DNA of 64,000 nt from Desulfoluna spongiiphila (GCF_900101345.1 NZ_FMUX01000002.1:62001-126000); one strand, 5' to 3'. Shown: positions 26,608 through 35,775, counted from the stretch's first letter. The notes: generated by a model from the sequence alone, not told the origin. Made by a program: numbers and translations.

Positions 26608-27921
26608 GGACAGGCTCTTTATGCTGGACTTTTTGTGCGTCGGTGTGTGATAGTCGAATTGTGCGTATCGTTCTTAAATGACAGTAAAAATCTTTCATTG
26701 AAATCCAGCTTATAAATTTGATTATGCAGGGCCAGGGAGGAAGGTATCATGCCGCGAGTTCCCCGTATGGTCGTGACGGATTCAGGTCAAAAGGCCGCGT
26801 ACCATGTGATCAGCCGGACCGCACTGGACGGCCTTCCGTTCGGGAAGGTCGAGAAAGACGAGTTGGTACGAATCATTCAACGGTACTCGGCGATATACAG
26901 TGTCGAGGTTCTGGGGTTTGCCATCATGGGAAACCATTTCCACCTGCTGGTGCAGGTGAGCCCAGGGGACAGCATGTCTAACGACGAGGTGCGCAGGCGT
27001 TTTCATCTGCTCTATGGGGAAGGGACGGAATTTCCCGAGGGGCGGCTGGATGAGTATCGAGAGCGATTCAGCAGCTTGTCGGCCTACGTCAAGGACATCA
27101 AGCAGCGGTTCTCCTGTTTTTACAACAAGCGCAAAAAGCGTAAAGGGACCCTGTGGGGTGAGCGCTTCAAGAGCGTCATCGTCGAGCAGGGAAACACGTT
27201 GATCCATTGCCTCGCGTATATCGACTTGAACGCCGTGCGGGCCGGTATCGTGAAACGCCCGGAAGATTATCGGTGGTGCTCCATGGGGTACCATTTCCAG
27301 ACGGGAAACAAGGACGGGTTTCTCTCATCGGACCTGGGGATGCCAGATTTTGGCGTGGGTGATCCGTCGACGCGATTCAGAACATACCGAGAGTATCTCT
27401 ATCATTTAGGGGCCATCGACAAGAGAGGCAAAGCGAAAATATCCAGAAAGGTGCTGGATGAGGAGGCAGCCCAAGGGTTTGATATGAACCGGCTGCGGCG
27501 ATTCCGATACAGGTCCCGCTATTTTACGGATTCAGGGATCATCGGTTCCCGGGCCTTTGTCGAGGCACAGTATGAAACTTTCAAGGATCATTTTCAATCC
27601 GCACGGGTAAAAATTCCGAAGCGAGTCAAAGGGATTGAGGGGATGTACTCCCTGAAACGATTGTCCGAGGCATGACTGTTTTCTGTTTGATCGTTTTTAT
27701 ACCAATGCAAAATCCTTCGCCTTGATGTGTTGTGGGCGGATTCCACTCCCTCCATGGTCAGTTTTTTCTTTTTCTCCAGCAAATTTGATAACCAGACTTG
27801 AATTTATGTCACCCCTGTTCGCACATTCCATTTTCTGAAACGGTTTTTATGATTAAACGCCAGGCTCGATTCGGGATTACCCGTGAGAATTTTAGCTTGG
27901 ATAGATAAAGAGCCTGTCCCC
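26606..27921 (+). mobile_element. RAYT element 1 with inverted terminal 15-mers
   Basis: The left end GGGGACAGGCTCTTT (26606-26620) and right end AAAGAGCCTGTCCCC (27907-27921) are perfect inverted copies bounding a RAYT gene. The same arrangement bounds the second RAYT at 51021-52299. A perfect 12-bp tandem duplication (TGCCCTTATTTG twice, 27926-27949) lies just outside the right end. Confidence 0.85.
26749..27675 (+). CDS. REP-associated tyrosine transposase (RAYT, Y1_Tnp family), copy 1
   Basis: Protein of 308 aa of the IS200/REP-associated Y1 transposase family, which cuts single-stranded hairpin DNA. The HUH motif is His63-Phe-His65 in GNHFHLLV. Other family marks are the PRMVVTDSGQKAAYHVISR start and GTLWGERFKSVIVE near residue 134. 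At the place where most RAYTs have Tyr (KQRY) this protein has Phe; Tyr125 (CFYNKR) is two residues past the second aromatic and may serve instead. Strong ribosome-binding site GGGAGGAAGG. The C-terminal 110 residues exceed a minimal RAYT. Confidence 0.9.
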   Translation: MPRVPRMVVTDSGQKAAYHVISRTALDGLPFGKVEKDELVRIIQRYSAIYSVEVLGFAIMGNHFHLLVQVSPGDSMSNDEVRRRFHLLYGEGTEFPEGRLDEYRERFSSLSAYVKDIKQRFSCFYNKRKKRKGTLWGERFKSVIVEQGNTLIHCLAYIDLNAVRAGIVKRPEDYRWCSMGYHFQTGNKDGFLSSDLGMPDFGVGDPSTRFRTYREYLYHLGAIDKRGKAKISRKVLDEEAAQGFDMNRLRRFRYRSRYFTDSGIIGSRAFVEAQYETFKDHFQSARVKIPKRVKGIEGMYSLKRLSEA

Positions 27922-27944
27922 AAGCGATGCCCTTATTTGTGCCC

Positions 27945-28985
27945 TTATTTGAGAACCCGTTGGTCCGTGAAGAGGGTGGTGAAGGTTTGCAGATCTGCCG
28001 GGATGGCAAGGCCCAGTGACTTGGCCCGTGCCAGGTTGATGCATCGTTCGCCGCGCCGGGGAGTGGTGACGGCGAATTCGCCTGGGGCCTGGCCCTCCAG
28101 GATGAAGGCGGCCAGGGTGCCTGCGTGGTAGCCCTGCTGGAAGCCGGAGATCGCCTCGGAGAGCAGCAGGCCGTCCTCCACGGCCCATTTCCAAAATCCC
28201 ACCTCGGGCAGGCGGTTGTTTTCCAGGGTCCATCGCAACACGTCCTCCGGGGCGACTTCCTCACCTATGTTGTTTTTCACCACATGGTAGGTGATCACCA
28301 CCAGGGCGTCCGCCTGCGTTTGCATCTCCAGGACAAAGCGTTGCCATTCGTCAAAGGTTGTTGCCGCCATGATGCCTGTGATGGTGACATCGGCCGCGTC
28401 GGCTTGTGCCTTGATGCGGTTCAGGATCGGCCGTGAGGTCGGTCCGTCGTCGCTGATGACGGCAATGCGGGAGGCACCGGGCACCACGCGTTTGAGAAGG
28501 CGGATGGAGCCCTTGAACCGTTCCCGTTCAAGGCAGCCGGTGACGTTGTGGCCGGGTGCCGTGAGGCTGTCTACAAACCCGTACCCTGTCGGCTCGGCGT
28601 TGACTCCGGTGAACACGACGGGCCAGGGGGTGTCCGTGAGGTGGCTTACCACGTGGCGCTGGGCATTGTCGTCGCTTGCAATGACAACACCCGGCGACAG
28701 GGTGTCGATGAGGGTCAGGGCCTCCCGGGCTTTTTTCTGTTTCCAGGCGGCATCGGTGTGGCGCTTGGTGTCCATGTAGAAGGTGGTGAGGGTCAGGTTC
28801 TCCCCTTCCATGAACCGTTCTTCCTCAAGGGCTTCGCGAATGCCCTGGTTGACGTCCCTTACCCAGGGGTATTCCGCATGATAGCTCTGGAGGATCAGCA
28901 CACGTTTCGAGTCGGCAGACGCCGGGGCCCAGGCTGTGAGAAAAAGCATGGTCATCAGGGCAAAAAACAGGCTTTTTTGTATCAT
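27945..28985 (-). CDS. ABC-type substrate-binding protein (PF04392-like), copy B
   Basis: Periplasmic binding protein of 346 aa with a Sec signal peptide (core residues 7-20, probable cleavage after APASA). The two-lobed periplasmic-binding fold of the ABC_sub_bind family follows: VLILQSYHAEYPWV at the first strand and GVVIASDDNAQ, VVFTGVNAEP and ISDDGPTSRP at hinge strands. It is the last gene of a three-gene minus-strand operon with a Cache-HAMP protein and a paralogue; there is no permease or ATPase. A sensory rather than transport role is therefore likely. GGAG precedes ATG 28985. The RAYT right end lies only 23 bp past its stop. Confidence 0.85.
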   Translation of the reverse strand: MIQKSLFFALMTMLFLTAWAPASADSKRVLILQSYHAEYPWVRDVNQGIREALEEERFMEGENLTLTTFYMDTKRHTDAAWKQKKAREALTLIDTLSPGVVIASDDNAQRHVVSHLTDTPWPVVFTGVNAEPTGYGFVDSLTAPGHNVTGCLERERFKGSIRLLKRVVPGASRIAVISDDGPTSRPILNRIKAQADAADVTITGIMAATTFDEWQRFVLEMQTQADALVVITYHVVKNNIGEEVAPEDVLRWTLENNRLPEVGFWKWAVEDGLLLSEAISGFQQGYHAGTLAAFILEGQAPGEFAVTTPRRGERCINLARAKSLGLAIPADLQTFTTLFTDQRVLK

Positions 28986-29086
28986 GGTCGATTCTCCAGA
29001 AAACCGGGGCACCTTTCCAGGGCGCTGCGGTTGGGTTGATGGGGCGGTGCTGTTGCAGCACCCTTCTGCGGATTACGTCGGGCCTG

Positions 29087-30265
29087 TTACATGCTGTTTC
29101 TGCCCCTCAGACGCTTGATCGCCACGCTGATGCTGTCCCGCATGCGGCTGATGGCTTCGGCCAGCTCGCCGATCTCATCACCTGCGTCGACATGGACGGG
29201 TATGGTCAGGTCCCCCAGGCTGATGCGGTCGGCCACGTCGGAGAGGTGGATGATCCGTCGGGTTGTGCGACGGCCATAGAAGATGAAAACAGAGGCGGCC
29301 AGAAGGGCCCCGAGACCCATGGCCAGGAGTGTCCCGTGCAGGGCCTCTGTGGTGATGCGCCGGGATCGCTGTCTGAGCAGGGTGACGCTTTTTTCAATCT
29401 CTTCGGCCTTAAAGGCGGTTCCGGTCACATAAGGGGTGCCGCGCACTTTGGTGACGGTCATGTACCAACGGCTGGTTTGTCCTTTGTCCTGCCACTCATA
29501 GAAGCCCTCGGCAGAGGGTTTGGTCTCCACGGCGGTGAGGATCTTCCAGAAGGCGTCGAAGTCGGGCTGGGTCGGTTTCAGGTCCGACAGGTCGCTTCCC
29601 ACGATGTTGGGGTTTACGTGGGCCCAGCTGCGCCAGATACCACCGGGGCTTGGTCGTTCGTAGAGAAAGGTGTAGCCGGAGGTGCCGATTTTTTTGATGG
29701 CGATTTTCTTAAAATAGATGTCCCGGTTAAAGTTCCGGTTGATGAGGTCCGGGTGGCTGAAGAGATACTGACGGACCTGCCGGGCATTGGAACGGGTCTG
29801 CTCCCGGAGATGCCTTTGCTCAATGCTCCAGATGGCATCGGACATGGTCTCGGTGACCTGGGTATCCATGCGGGGCATCACCTGTTCGGTGAAGTACCAG
29901 AGGCTGGCAGCGCAGACCACGAGAAAGGGGAGGATGGAGAACAGAATGAATTTACCGGTGAGCCCAATGCTATTTCGGCGGGGTCTCACCTCGGTGGGCT
30001 CCTGAGAGATCCGGGCCTGCATGGGCGCCGGGGGAGCGATGGGGATCGGGGGTGTGCCCGGTTCGGGCTCAGAAGATGCGTCGCCCGATACCACCTGGTA
30101 CTCCTCTGGCGTGAGGTGCACCGCATCAGGGGAGGCCGATTCATTTTCCCTGTCAATGACGAACCATTCACCGCAGGTCAGGCATCTGGCTTTTGAACGG
30201 TCGGCGGACAGCTTGTGGGCTTCTATGCTGTAAGTTTTGCCGCAGTGGTTGCATGAAATGTTCAT
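29087..30265 (-). CDS. Zinc-ribbon / Cache-like / HAMP membrane sensor without output domain
   Basis: Protein of 392 aa. An N-terminal MJ0042-type zinc ribbon (Cys5/Cys8 and Cys28/Cys31) precedes a Pro-rich linker and a transmembrane helix (about 105-125). Then come an extracytoplasmic Cache-like domain (about 130-310, with TSGYTFLYERP and EGFYEWQDKGQ), a second helix (ALHGTLLAMGLGALLAASVF), and a HAMP domain to the end. It stops after HAMP with GRNSM and has no kinase, cyclase or MCP signalling domain. It probably reads ligand-loaded binding proteins encoded on both sides and signals through a separate partner or its zinc ribbon. GAAGGAAACG precedes ATG 30265. Confidence 0.8.
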   Translation of the reverse strand: MNISCNHCGKTYSIEAHKLSADRSKARCLTCGEWFVIDRENESASPDAVHLTPEEYQVVSGDASSEPEPGTPPIPIAPPAPMQARISQEPTEVRPRRNSIGLTGKFILFSILPFLVVCAASLWYFTEQVMPRMDTQVTETMSDAIWSIEQRHLREQTRSNARQVRQYLFSHPDLINRNFNRDIYFKKIAIKKIGTSGYTFLYERPSPGGIWRSWAHVNPNIVGSDLSDLKPTQPDFDAFWKILTAVETKPSAEGFYEWQDKGQTSRWYMTVTKVRGTPYVTGTAFKAEEIEKSVTLLRQRSRRITTEALHGTLLAMGLGALLAASVFIFYGRRTTRRIIHLSDVADRISLGDLTIPVHVDAGDEIGELAEAISRMRDSISVAIKRLRGRNSM

Positions 30266-30348
30266 GGGTGCGTTTCCTTCTTGATGGCAGCATTCGAATA
30301 AACCGCTAAGGGTTCGGTAAAACGTCGGGCACGGCGCCCAGGCGCGTG

Positions 30349-31425
30349 TCAGTTCGGCGGGGAAGAGAAGGTGGCCCGGGCCGTCATGGCGGGGAAGAGC
30401 CTGGCTGTTTTGGTCAGGTGCGCGGGCACCGTAAGGCCGAGCTCGTCGGCGCGCGCCTTGTTGATGCACGGTTGACCGGTACGGGGGGCGGCCACGGGAA
30501 AGTCACCGGGGGATTGACCGCCCAGGATATAAGAGGTGATGGTACCCACGTAATACCCCTGATCATAACCGGAGATGGCGTCCGAGCAGAGGAGCCCCTG
30601 GGAGACGGCCCAGGGCCAGAACCCCATGTCGGGAAGCCTGCTGTGGGCGGTGGTCCAGGCGAGGACCTCTTCGGCGGGCACATGGGCACCGCTGTCGTCC
30701 CTCAGGGTGTGGTAGACCACCACGGCCAGGGCATCAGCCCGATTTTGAACCCTGGTGACAAAGGCTTTCCAGGCGGTGAAATCATCGGTTTCAAGGGAGG
30801 CAATCACCTCCACCCCATGGGCCGGTGCCAGGGCTTTGATTCGTTGGACCACAGGGGCACCGGTGGGCGATGCATCGGAGATGAGGGCCAGGCGTTTGAC
30901 CTCGGGGACGAGTCGTTTCAGGAACGCCAGGCTCTCCGGGAACCGTTCCCTCTCCAGGGCGCCGGTGATGTTGCCCCCCGGGTTCTCCCGATTGGAAATG
31001 ATCCCATACTCTTCGGGGTCCCGGTTGACCCCTGCAAAGACAAAGGCCCAGCCTGCTTTGCCCATGGGGCGGACCACGTATTCCTGGCAGTTGTCGTCCA
31101 GGGCGATGACCACCGCGGGCTGGAGACGGTCAATGGCTTCACGGGCCATTTTGCCTGCGTCCTCCTTCCACTCACGGGAGGTGCGCCGTTTGGTGTCCAT
31201 GTAGAATGACTTAAGGGTGATGTTTTTGTCCGGAATATAGTACTCGTCGGCCAAGGCGTCCCGTATGCCCTCCTCCACCGAGATGTCCCATGGGTTGGAC
31301 TCGTGATAGCTGTGGAGGAGCATGACTTTGGGATGTGTTTCCGGCTCTGAAGGGGGCTGTGAGAGTGCTAAACAACATAAAACCAAGGGGGAAAAGAGGA
31401 TGAAGATGCAGGTGAAACGGTGCAT
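30349..31425 (-). CDS. ABC-type substrate-binding protein (PF04392-like), copy A
   Basis: Periplasmic protein of 358 aa, first gene of the operon and a clear paralogue of copy B (shared VMLLHSYHESNPWDISV, SFYMDTKRRT, GALERERFPESLAFLKRLVPE, and PCINKARADELGL near the C-terminus). The N-terminal signal has LVLCCLALS and could be lipoprotein-type or Sec-type. GGGAGACACG precedes ATG 31425. Two paralogous receptors flanking one sensor may broaden the ligand range. Confidence 0.85.
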   Translation of the reverse strand: MHRFTCIFILFSPLVLCCLALSQPPSEPETHPKVMLLHSYHESNPWDISVEEGIRDALADEYYIPDKNITLKSFYMDTKRRTSREWKEDAGKMAREAIDRLQPAVVIALDDNCQEYVVRPMGKAGWAFVFAGVNRDPEEYGIISNRENPGGNITGALERERFPESLAFLKRLVPEVKRLALISDASPTGAPVVQRIKALAPAHGVEVIASLETDDFTAWKAFVTRVQNRADALAVVVYHTLRDDSGAHVPAEEVLAWTTAHSRLPDMGFWPWAVSQGLLCSDAISGYDQGYYVGTITSYILGGQSPGDFPVAAPRTGQPCINKARADELGLTVPAHLTKTARLFPAMTARATFSSPPN

Positions 31426-32179
31426 TCGTGTCTCCCTGTCCGCAGTGATCGAAGGCCTGTGCGGATTCATATCAAAAGGGTGTAGTATCTCAGGTAGTAA
31501 AATGCCTTTTTGCCTCATCGGGAAATTAGCAAAATTGATGCCATCTGGAAGTGATGTGTGGAGAATGGTCAGGGAAACCCCGGTGGGGTAGGGCACCCGG
31601 AGAAAATCTAAGGATGAAGGAATGGGTTGGCTGGGTGAGGAAACGTGCTTTTAAAGGCGTGCTGTTCCTTAAAATGAGACTGTAGCAATTTGTAAATATA
31701 TTATCATCGTTGAAAACATGCGCCGTAAAGGGGTTTTGGATGGGTCCGTTATTCCGGAACAGGGTCCGGGGAACCACGACCCAAGGCATGGCGGAGGGCG
31801 TGGAAATTTCAGGGGTACGTTGGTTTAAGGATCCGGAAAGTTTTTACTCCGGGGACATTGGGCAATCCGCACATTCCATAGAAAGCAGGCGGAAAATATC
31901 ACCCCAACAACGCATACCCGAGAAGAGCTTTTTGACGCCTCATTTTCTGTTATCATTGCGCCAGCCCTTCTCGGCATTTGTCGCATGGGTATGCGGGAGC
32001 GTCTGAGAGTCCTCCCCGGGTGTCTCCTTTCACCGGCACCTGTCCCTCGTCACCTTGAACCATTCGGGATAGGTCTGGGCGTAGGCCACGTTCTGTGGTT
32101 TTATTCCGGCGGTCTTCATGAGTGACGTGTATATTTCGGTTTTGTCAGATCCTTTACCAATGAAGAAAGAGAAAAAAGA
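31426..32179. other. Upstream region of the sensor operon with a long imperfect inverted repeat
   Basis: No intact gene. GCATACCC/GGGTATGC (31913 and 31986) and CGAGAAG/CTTCTCG (31920 and 31968) can pair into one interrupted hairpin of about 80 nt. The stretch 32030-32170 on the minus strand reads as the 3' end of a lost gene and is listed separately. Confidence 0.45.
32030..32170 (-). pseudogene. 3' remnant of an unidentified gene
   Basis: An open minus-strand frame reads GKGSDKTEIYTSLMKTAGIK then PQNVAYAQTYPEWFK and ends at TGA 32030. It looks protein-like, and the order GS-DK-Y-LM-G-VAY recalls the end of HAD/KdsC-type phosphatases. It has no start of its own and is cut off by the cupin gene. 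The identification is only a guess. Confidence 0.3.
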
Positions 32180-32497
32180 ATGAATGATTTTATCACACCC
32201 AAGAATCACAAAGCGTTTAAGGCACAGGTTCTCTCTTCACACATCGATGACGAGGTAAAAGACTGCGCCATTGCCTATATCGACCCCCGGGGCGGTGGCC
32301 CCGACCCCGACCACACGCATCCCCATGACCACCTGTTCACGGTGATTGCAGGCGAAATCGAGATCAGGATGGACGGAGATGCCTTTGCCGTAACAGAAGG
32401 CATGTCCCTGAGGGTTCCGGGAGAGAAACGCCACTCCGTCTGGAACACAGGGCTCACCACCGCAAAGGTCATGGGGATCTCCCTTCGAAAGGAATAA
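32180..32497 (+). CDS. Small cupin-domain protein
   Basis: Single-domain cupin of 105 aa. Metal-binding motif 1 is HTHPHDHLFTVIAGEIE and motif 2 is VPGEKRHSVWN. Members range from isomerases and dioxygenases to sensors; no function can be assigned. AAAGAGAAAAAAGA precedes ATG. Single gene at the edge of the repeat-rich region. Confidence 0.8.
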   Translation: MNDFITPKNHKAFKAQVLSSHIDDEVKDCAIAYIDPRGGGPDPDHTHPHDHLFTVIAGEIEIRMDGDAFAVTEGMSLRVPGEKRHSVWNTGLTTAKVMGISLRKE

Positions 32498-32608
32498 CGT
32501 ATCCATACGGCTCTGTGTGAGCTGCCCCGGATTGCCCTTTGCCACATAGTCAGGTCATCTCGCCACGTTTCAGCCATTTTCAGCTTTTTTGCAGGGGGCG
32601 TCTGCCCG

Positions 32609-32902
32609 TCACCCCCTGTTTCTCCGGGCCATTTTCTCCTGTTCGCCTTTGTAAAACGCCACAATGTGTTCCACGGCCTGGTACTGCCGCTCCAGGAGAT
32701 CCTCAGTGATGGTGCGAAGGCCCCACTTCTTGAAGTCTATCTGAAGGCCGTTTCCTCCCGGTGCCTCAGCGCCCTCCAGTTCGGAAAAGAAGGCCCCCAC
32801 GGACGTGAGGAGGCGATGAACATCTTTGATGGCGTCGCAAAGCTCGGGTATCTCCGATCCCGAAAACATACCCGGGCCGGGTTGGCTGTCCGATGAGATC
32901 AT
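32609..32902 (-). CDS. Hypothetical helical protein
   Basis: Protein of 97 aa, soluble and largely helical (ELCDAIKDVHRLLTSVGAFF; DLLERQYQAVEHIVAFYKG), ending in a basic KMARRNRG. GGGGG precedes the ATG. Not recognised, and no partner gene nearby. Confidence 0.5.
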   Translation of the reverse strand: MISSDSQPGPGMFSGSEIPELCDAIKDVHRLLTSVGAFFSELEGAEAPGGNGLQIDFKKWGLRTITEDLLERQYQAVEHIVAFYKGEQEKMARRNRG

Positions 32903-32984
32903 GATGAACCCCCATTTTTTTGTGAAGAGTAAATAGGCACGGGACTGCCCGCAGCCCTTTACAGCGCCCCGGGAGCCACCAGCC

Positions 32985-33130
32985 CGTAGGGTGCACTCTG
33001 TGCACCAATTTCGTAAGTCGTGAATAGTGAATAGTGATGGGACTGCCCGGAGCCCTTTACCGAGCCCCGGGAGCCATCAGCCCGTAAGGTGCACTCTGTG
33101 AACCACTTTCGCGAGTCGTAAGTGGTAAGT
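32985..33130. repeat. Two tandem-like TAGGGTGC repeat units
   Basis: Two near-copies of an about 85-bp unit run in series, each with GGGACTGCCCG, GAGCC(A/C)..AGCCCGTA(G/A)GGTGCACTCTGTG and a short TCGTAAGT/TCGTGAAT tail. The first palindrome is near 32992 and the second near 33081. Confidence 0.65.
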
Positions 33131-33257
33131 GGTAAATAGAGGTCGGGCTGATCGGGCCTACAACAGGACACCGGAGACAATCGGCCATAGGATTCACTAC
33201 GTGGACCCATGACCCATTACCTGTGATCTCCAATCACTACTTCCTGCTCACGAATCA

Positions 33258-33380
33258 CTATTCAAAAATTGGCCATTTATAAAGACGGTTGCGTTGGTGG
33301 AAGGGGCGCAGGATTGCGCGTGATGAGGAAAATACGACTTGAAAAGGGGGTGGGGGTGGTGTAAAAAACCGTGTAGCCAT
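33258..33380 (-). CDS. 40-codon ORF behind a strong ribosome-binding site, probably a gene stump
   Basis: AAGGAGG sits at ideal distance from ATG 33380. The frame encodes MATRFFTPPPPPF and a further 27 residues before TAG at 33258. Proline-rich start and lack of pattern suggest that the original gene (many TetR-type regulators begin MATR) was deleted after its first codons and the frame now runs into unrelated DNA. The promoter and operator upstream are intact. Confidence 0.35.
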   Translation of the reverse strand: MATRFFTPPPPPFQVVFSSSRAILRPFHQRNRLYKWPIFE

Positions 33381-33466
33381 GACGACCTCCTTAGAAGGTT
33401 GTTTTGGTCAGGCCTGGCAGGATGTTGCTGCATCCTGTCGGGTCGCATCTTGAATTCCATGAGTAC

Positions 33467-33519
33467 CGTAATAACTAGTTATTACGTTTCACCCTAATTC
33501 CATCTTTTTTGCGTGTCAA
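33467..33519 (-). promoter_or_regulatory. Promoter with 20-bp palindromic operator
   Basis: On the minus strand a perfect -35 TTGACA (33514-33519), a 17-bp spacer and a -10 TAGGGT (33491-33496) are followed at once by the perfect palindrome CGTAATAACTAGTTATTACG (33467-33486). This is the layout of a repressor-controlled promoter. A 7-bp hairpin in the leader (33418-33437) precedes the ribosome-binding site. Confidence 0.6.
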
Positions 33520-34587
33520 TAGTTTTTTTTTGTTGGTAAATCCCTCGGTTATTCATTTCGAAATCAGCCGAATCAATTCTCCTCTCAGCTTTTTTCCCCT
33601 CATCATGCCTTGTAACCCTGTTTACAGGCCCGAGCTCATCCGTCATTATTCAATATCAAAAAAAATACTCTCCTATTTAGCTCTGTGAAAGCATCCAGAT
33701 CTGGTGTTCAGTTTGGTGTGGGAAACGAAGAGAGAAAGGCATGTGTGTTGATGGCAAGGGGTCTTTTATACAGATTTACAGCCTGTTGACTAAAGTTCTC
33801 TTTCAGGGGTAGCAAGTTTTTGAGTTGAAAAATGGAGGCTTACGGCGTATGACTAAAAATACTGAGCGGGCCTTGATGCTCAGGGCACAGGCTCCTGTCT
33901 GGTGGAAAAGGTCCTGCGCATTACTCTAAAGCAGTTAGCCTGGATATTTCACGAGTCGAGTGCACCCATATTCAAGGCATCAGAGCTGCAGAAGTCGTGG
34001 TTTTATAAAAGCTCTGATAACGCGGAAGATGGGTGCACTCGGCTCGTCCGAAGGGTGTGAAAATTAAACAGCAAACGTCGATTTACATTTTGCATTTTCA
34101 AAATAGCTAAGATTTTTATTGTAGCTATTTGAAACCATGATGTTTTCGTTCTGGCTGGTTTCTTTCTCATGAAATATGCGGGTTAGGTTGTGTGCGAATC
34201 CTTTTTGCAGGGGGGTATTAAAGGCCAAACATGGAAATGAGCGTGTATCCAGATGCAAACAAGGAAAATTTTCCGGGTATCGCCGTATTAAAGGACAAAC
34301 ACGGAAAATGTAATCGGGGTGTATCAATACCCTGTGTGGTTGGTGACTACATGGTGGGTTGGCTCAAAATCTGAATAATATCAAACGGATTTTATGGGTG
34401 AGATGCTCGCGGTTTCTTTGGTGTGCAAACTGTCTGGTTGTTGAGTGTACTGTTCGGCAGTATTGAACAGCAAAAAGTGGAATCTGAAACGGCTATTTTT
34501 CCACTTTAACCCCTTGAATATCTGAAACACTGGAAAATTGTCGGGGTCTTCGTAATGTTAACCCCCCTTTAAGGACATAGTAATATC
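33520..34587. other. AT-rich non-coding stretch around MITE-like copy 2
   Basis: Apart from the MITE-like element at 33935-34187 no gene is supported. AT content rises sharply from here to about 44.8 kb. 33890-33903 has a degenerate RAYT-end-like CAGGGCACAGGCTCCTG. Confidence 0.4.
33935..34187 (-). repeat. About 250-bp MITE-like element, copy 2 (reversed)
   Basis: It starts TTAGCCTGGATATTTCACGAG and ends CTCATGAAATATGCGGGTTAG (34167-34187), the reverse order of copy 1. The CGAGTGCACCCAT inverted core and GGATGGGTGCACTCGG-like partner are present. Confidence 0.8.
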
Positions 34588-35112
34588 ATGGAAGCGGAAA
34601 TCCTTGATAGGCCGCCCCTGTCTGGAGATTTTGAAGAACACAATTTTTCAACGTCCGGGAATACATTTTGGGTTAAGTTTCTTGATGAGGATTATTTAGA
34701 ATGGGTTGGTGTATTTAGTCAAAGCGGGTGGCGTTCTTTTAACGCTGTTTTTCGTATACCCAATGAAAAAATATTTTTAGTCGTTGCAGGTGGGCAGGGA
34801 TATTTCGTTGATCCCAATAAAAGAGAAATTATCTCAACAACTGAATGGGATGGGATTGACAACATACTTTACAACGACGAAACTGGTTTTTTAGTTGCAA
34901 CTGATGGCCTGTACCTCGCGCTATTTAAGGGGCCTAAACTAAAATAGTCAGGCGAAAGAGTGTCGGCTGACGGCATTAGTTTTACGGGTCAATCAGGGCC
35001 GATAATTAATGGCGTGCTAAATGACCTTACTGATGAAGGGTGTCAATTTACATTTAATGCAATCACACGTGAGTTCAAAGCCGCATGGATATTATCCGAG
35101 AATTGGGGTTAA
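34588..35112 (+). pseudogene. Cassette-type hypothetical gene with an in-frame TAG at codon 120
   Basis: The frame encodes 119 aa up to TAG 34945-34947 (ending GLYLALFKGPKLK). It then continues in the same frame for another 54 codons (SGERVSADGISFTGQSG ... AAWILSENWG) to TAA 35110-35112. The part after the TAG is protein-like and its TAA lies inside the attC-like site, as expected for the true end of a gene cassette. This favours a nonsense-mutated or amber-read-through 173-residue protein over a 119-aa gene. The protein itself is not recognised; it is soluble and beta-rich. Confidence 0.6.
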
Positions 35113-35194
35113 CAAATCGCTAAACTCGGATTGCCAAAAGCTGCGCCGCTTCGCTCTGCAACTTTTGGCAACCGGTTAGCTCAAACGTTAAGCT
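35105..35194 (+). other. attC-like recombination site 1
   Basis: The inverse core GGTTAAC (35107-35113) and core GTTAAGC (35188-35194, fits GTTRRRY) bound an about 88-nt imperfect hairpin. TTGCCAAAAG pairs with CTTTTGGCAA, GCTAA with TTAGC, and one side has unpaired bases as attC bottom strands do; GCCGCTTCGCTCTGC forms the tip. The stop of the preceding gene lies in the inverse core, and the next gene starts 20 bp after the core, as in integron cassettes. Confidence 0.65.
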
Positions 35195-35214
35195 AAAAAT
35201 ATTACGTATTAGCG

Positions 35215-35775
35215 ATGAAAAGTGAAAAAGATAAAATGTTGAAGGGGGAATTATATAATGCTTCTGATACTATTCTTTTAGATGAGCGAAAGAAAGCACG
35301 TGAATTGATTCACAGGCTCAACTACACTGAATATGGAAATGATTCTACATATCGAAGTATTCTAAACACTCTTTTACCAAACTCAGCGACAGACATAATT
35401 ATTGAGCCTCCATTTTATTGTGACTACGGGTACAATATTTATTCTGGTAGCAAAGTCTTTTTCAATTTTAATTGTGTTTTACTGGATGTAATGCCAATTG
35501 AGATAGGATCAAATGTTCTATTTGGTCCAAATGTGCAAGTTTATACAGCAACTCATCCTGTTGATGCTATTAGACGACGTGAAGGATTAGAATCTGCAAA
35601 ACCAGTTACAATTGGTGATGATTGCTGGATTGGAGGTAACGCCGTAATATTGCCAGGAGTTACAATTGGCAAACGATGCGTAATTGGCTCGGGGGCCGTT
35701 GTTACCAAAAGTATTCCGTCGGATGTTATTGTGGTAGGTAATCCTGCCAAGCAAATTCATAACAATAATGCTTAA
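35215..35775 (+). CDS. Maltose/galactoside O-acetyltransferase-like hexapeptide enzyme
   Basis: Protein of 186 aa of the left-handed beta-helix sugar O-acetyltransferase family. The N-terminal MAT domain (KDKMLKGELYNASD) is followed by hexapeptide repeats. The catalytic histidine lies in TATHPVDAIRRR, the acetyl-CoA loop in IGDDCWIGGNAVILPGVTIG. It transfers acetyl from acetyl-CoA to a sugar hydroxyl. It is AT-rich compared with core genes, flanked by attC-like sites on both sides, and its stop lies in the next inverse core, so it is probably a mobile gene cassette. Confidence 0.9.
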   Translation: MKSEKDKMLKGELYNASDTILLDERKKARELIHRLNYTEYGNDSTYRSILNTLLPNSATDIIIEPPFYCDYGYNIYSGSKVFFNFNCVLLDVMPIEIGSNVLFGPNVQVYTATHPVDAIRRREGLESAKPVTIGDDCWIGGNAVILPGVTIGKRCVIGSGAVVTKSIPSDVIVVGNPAKQIHNNNA

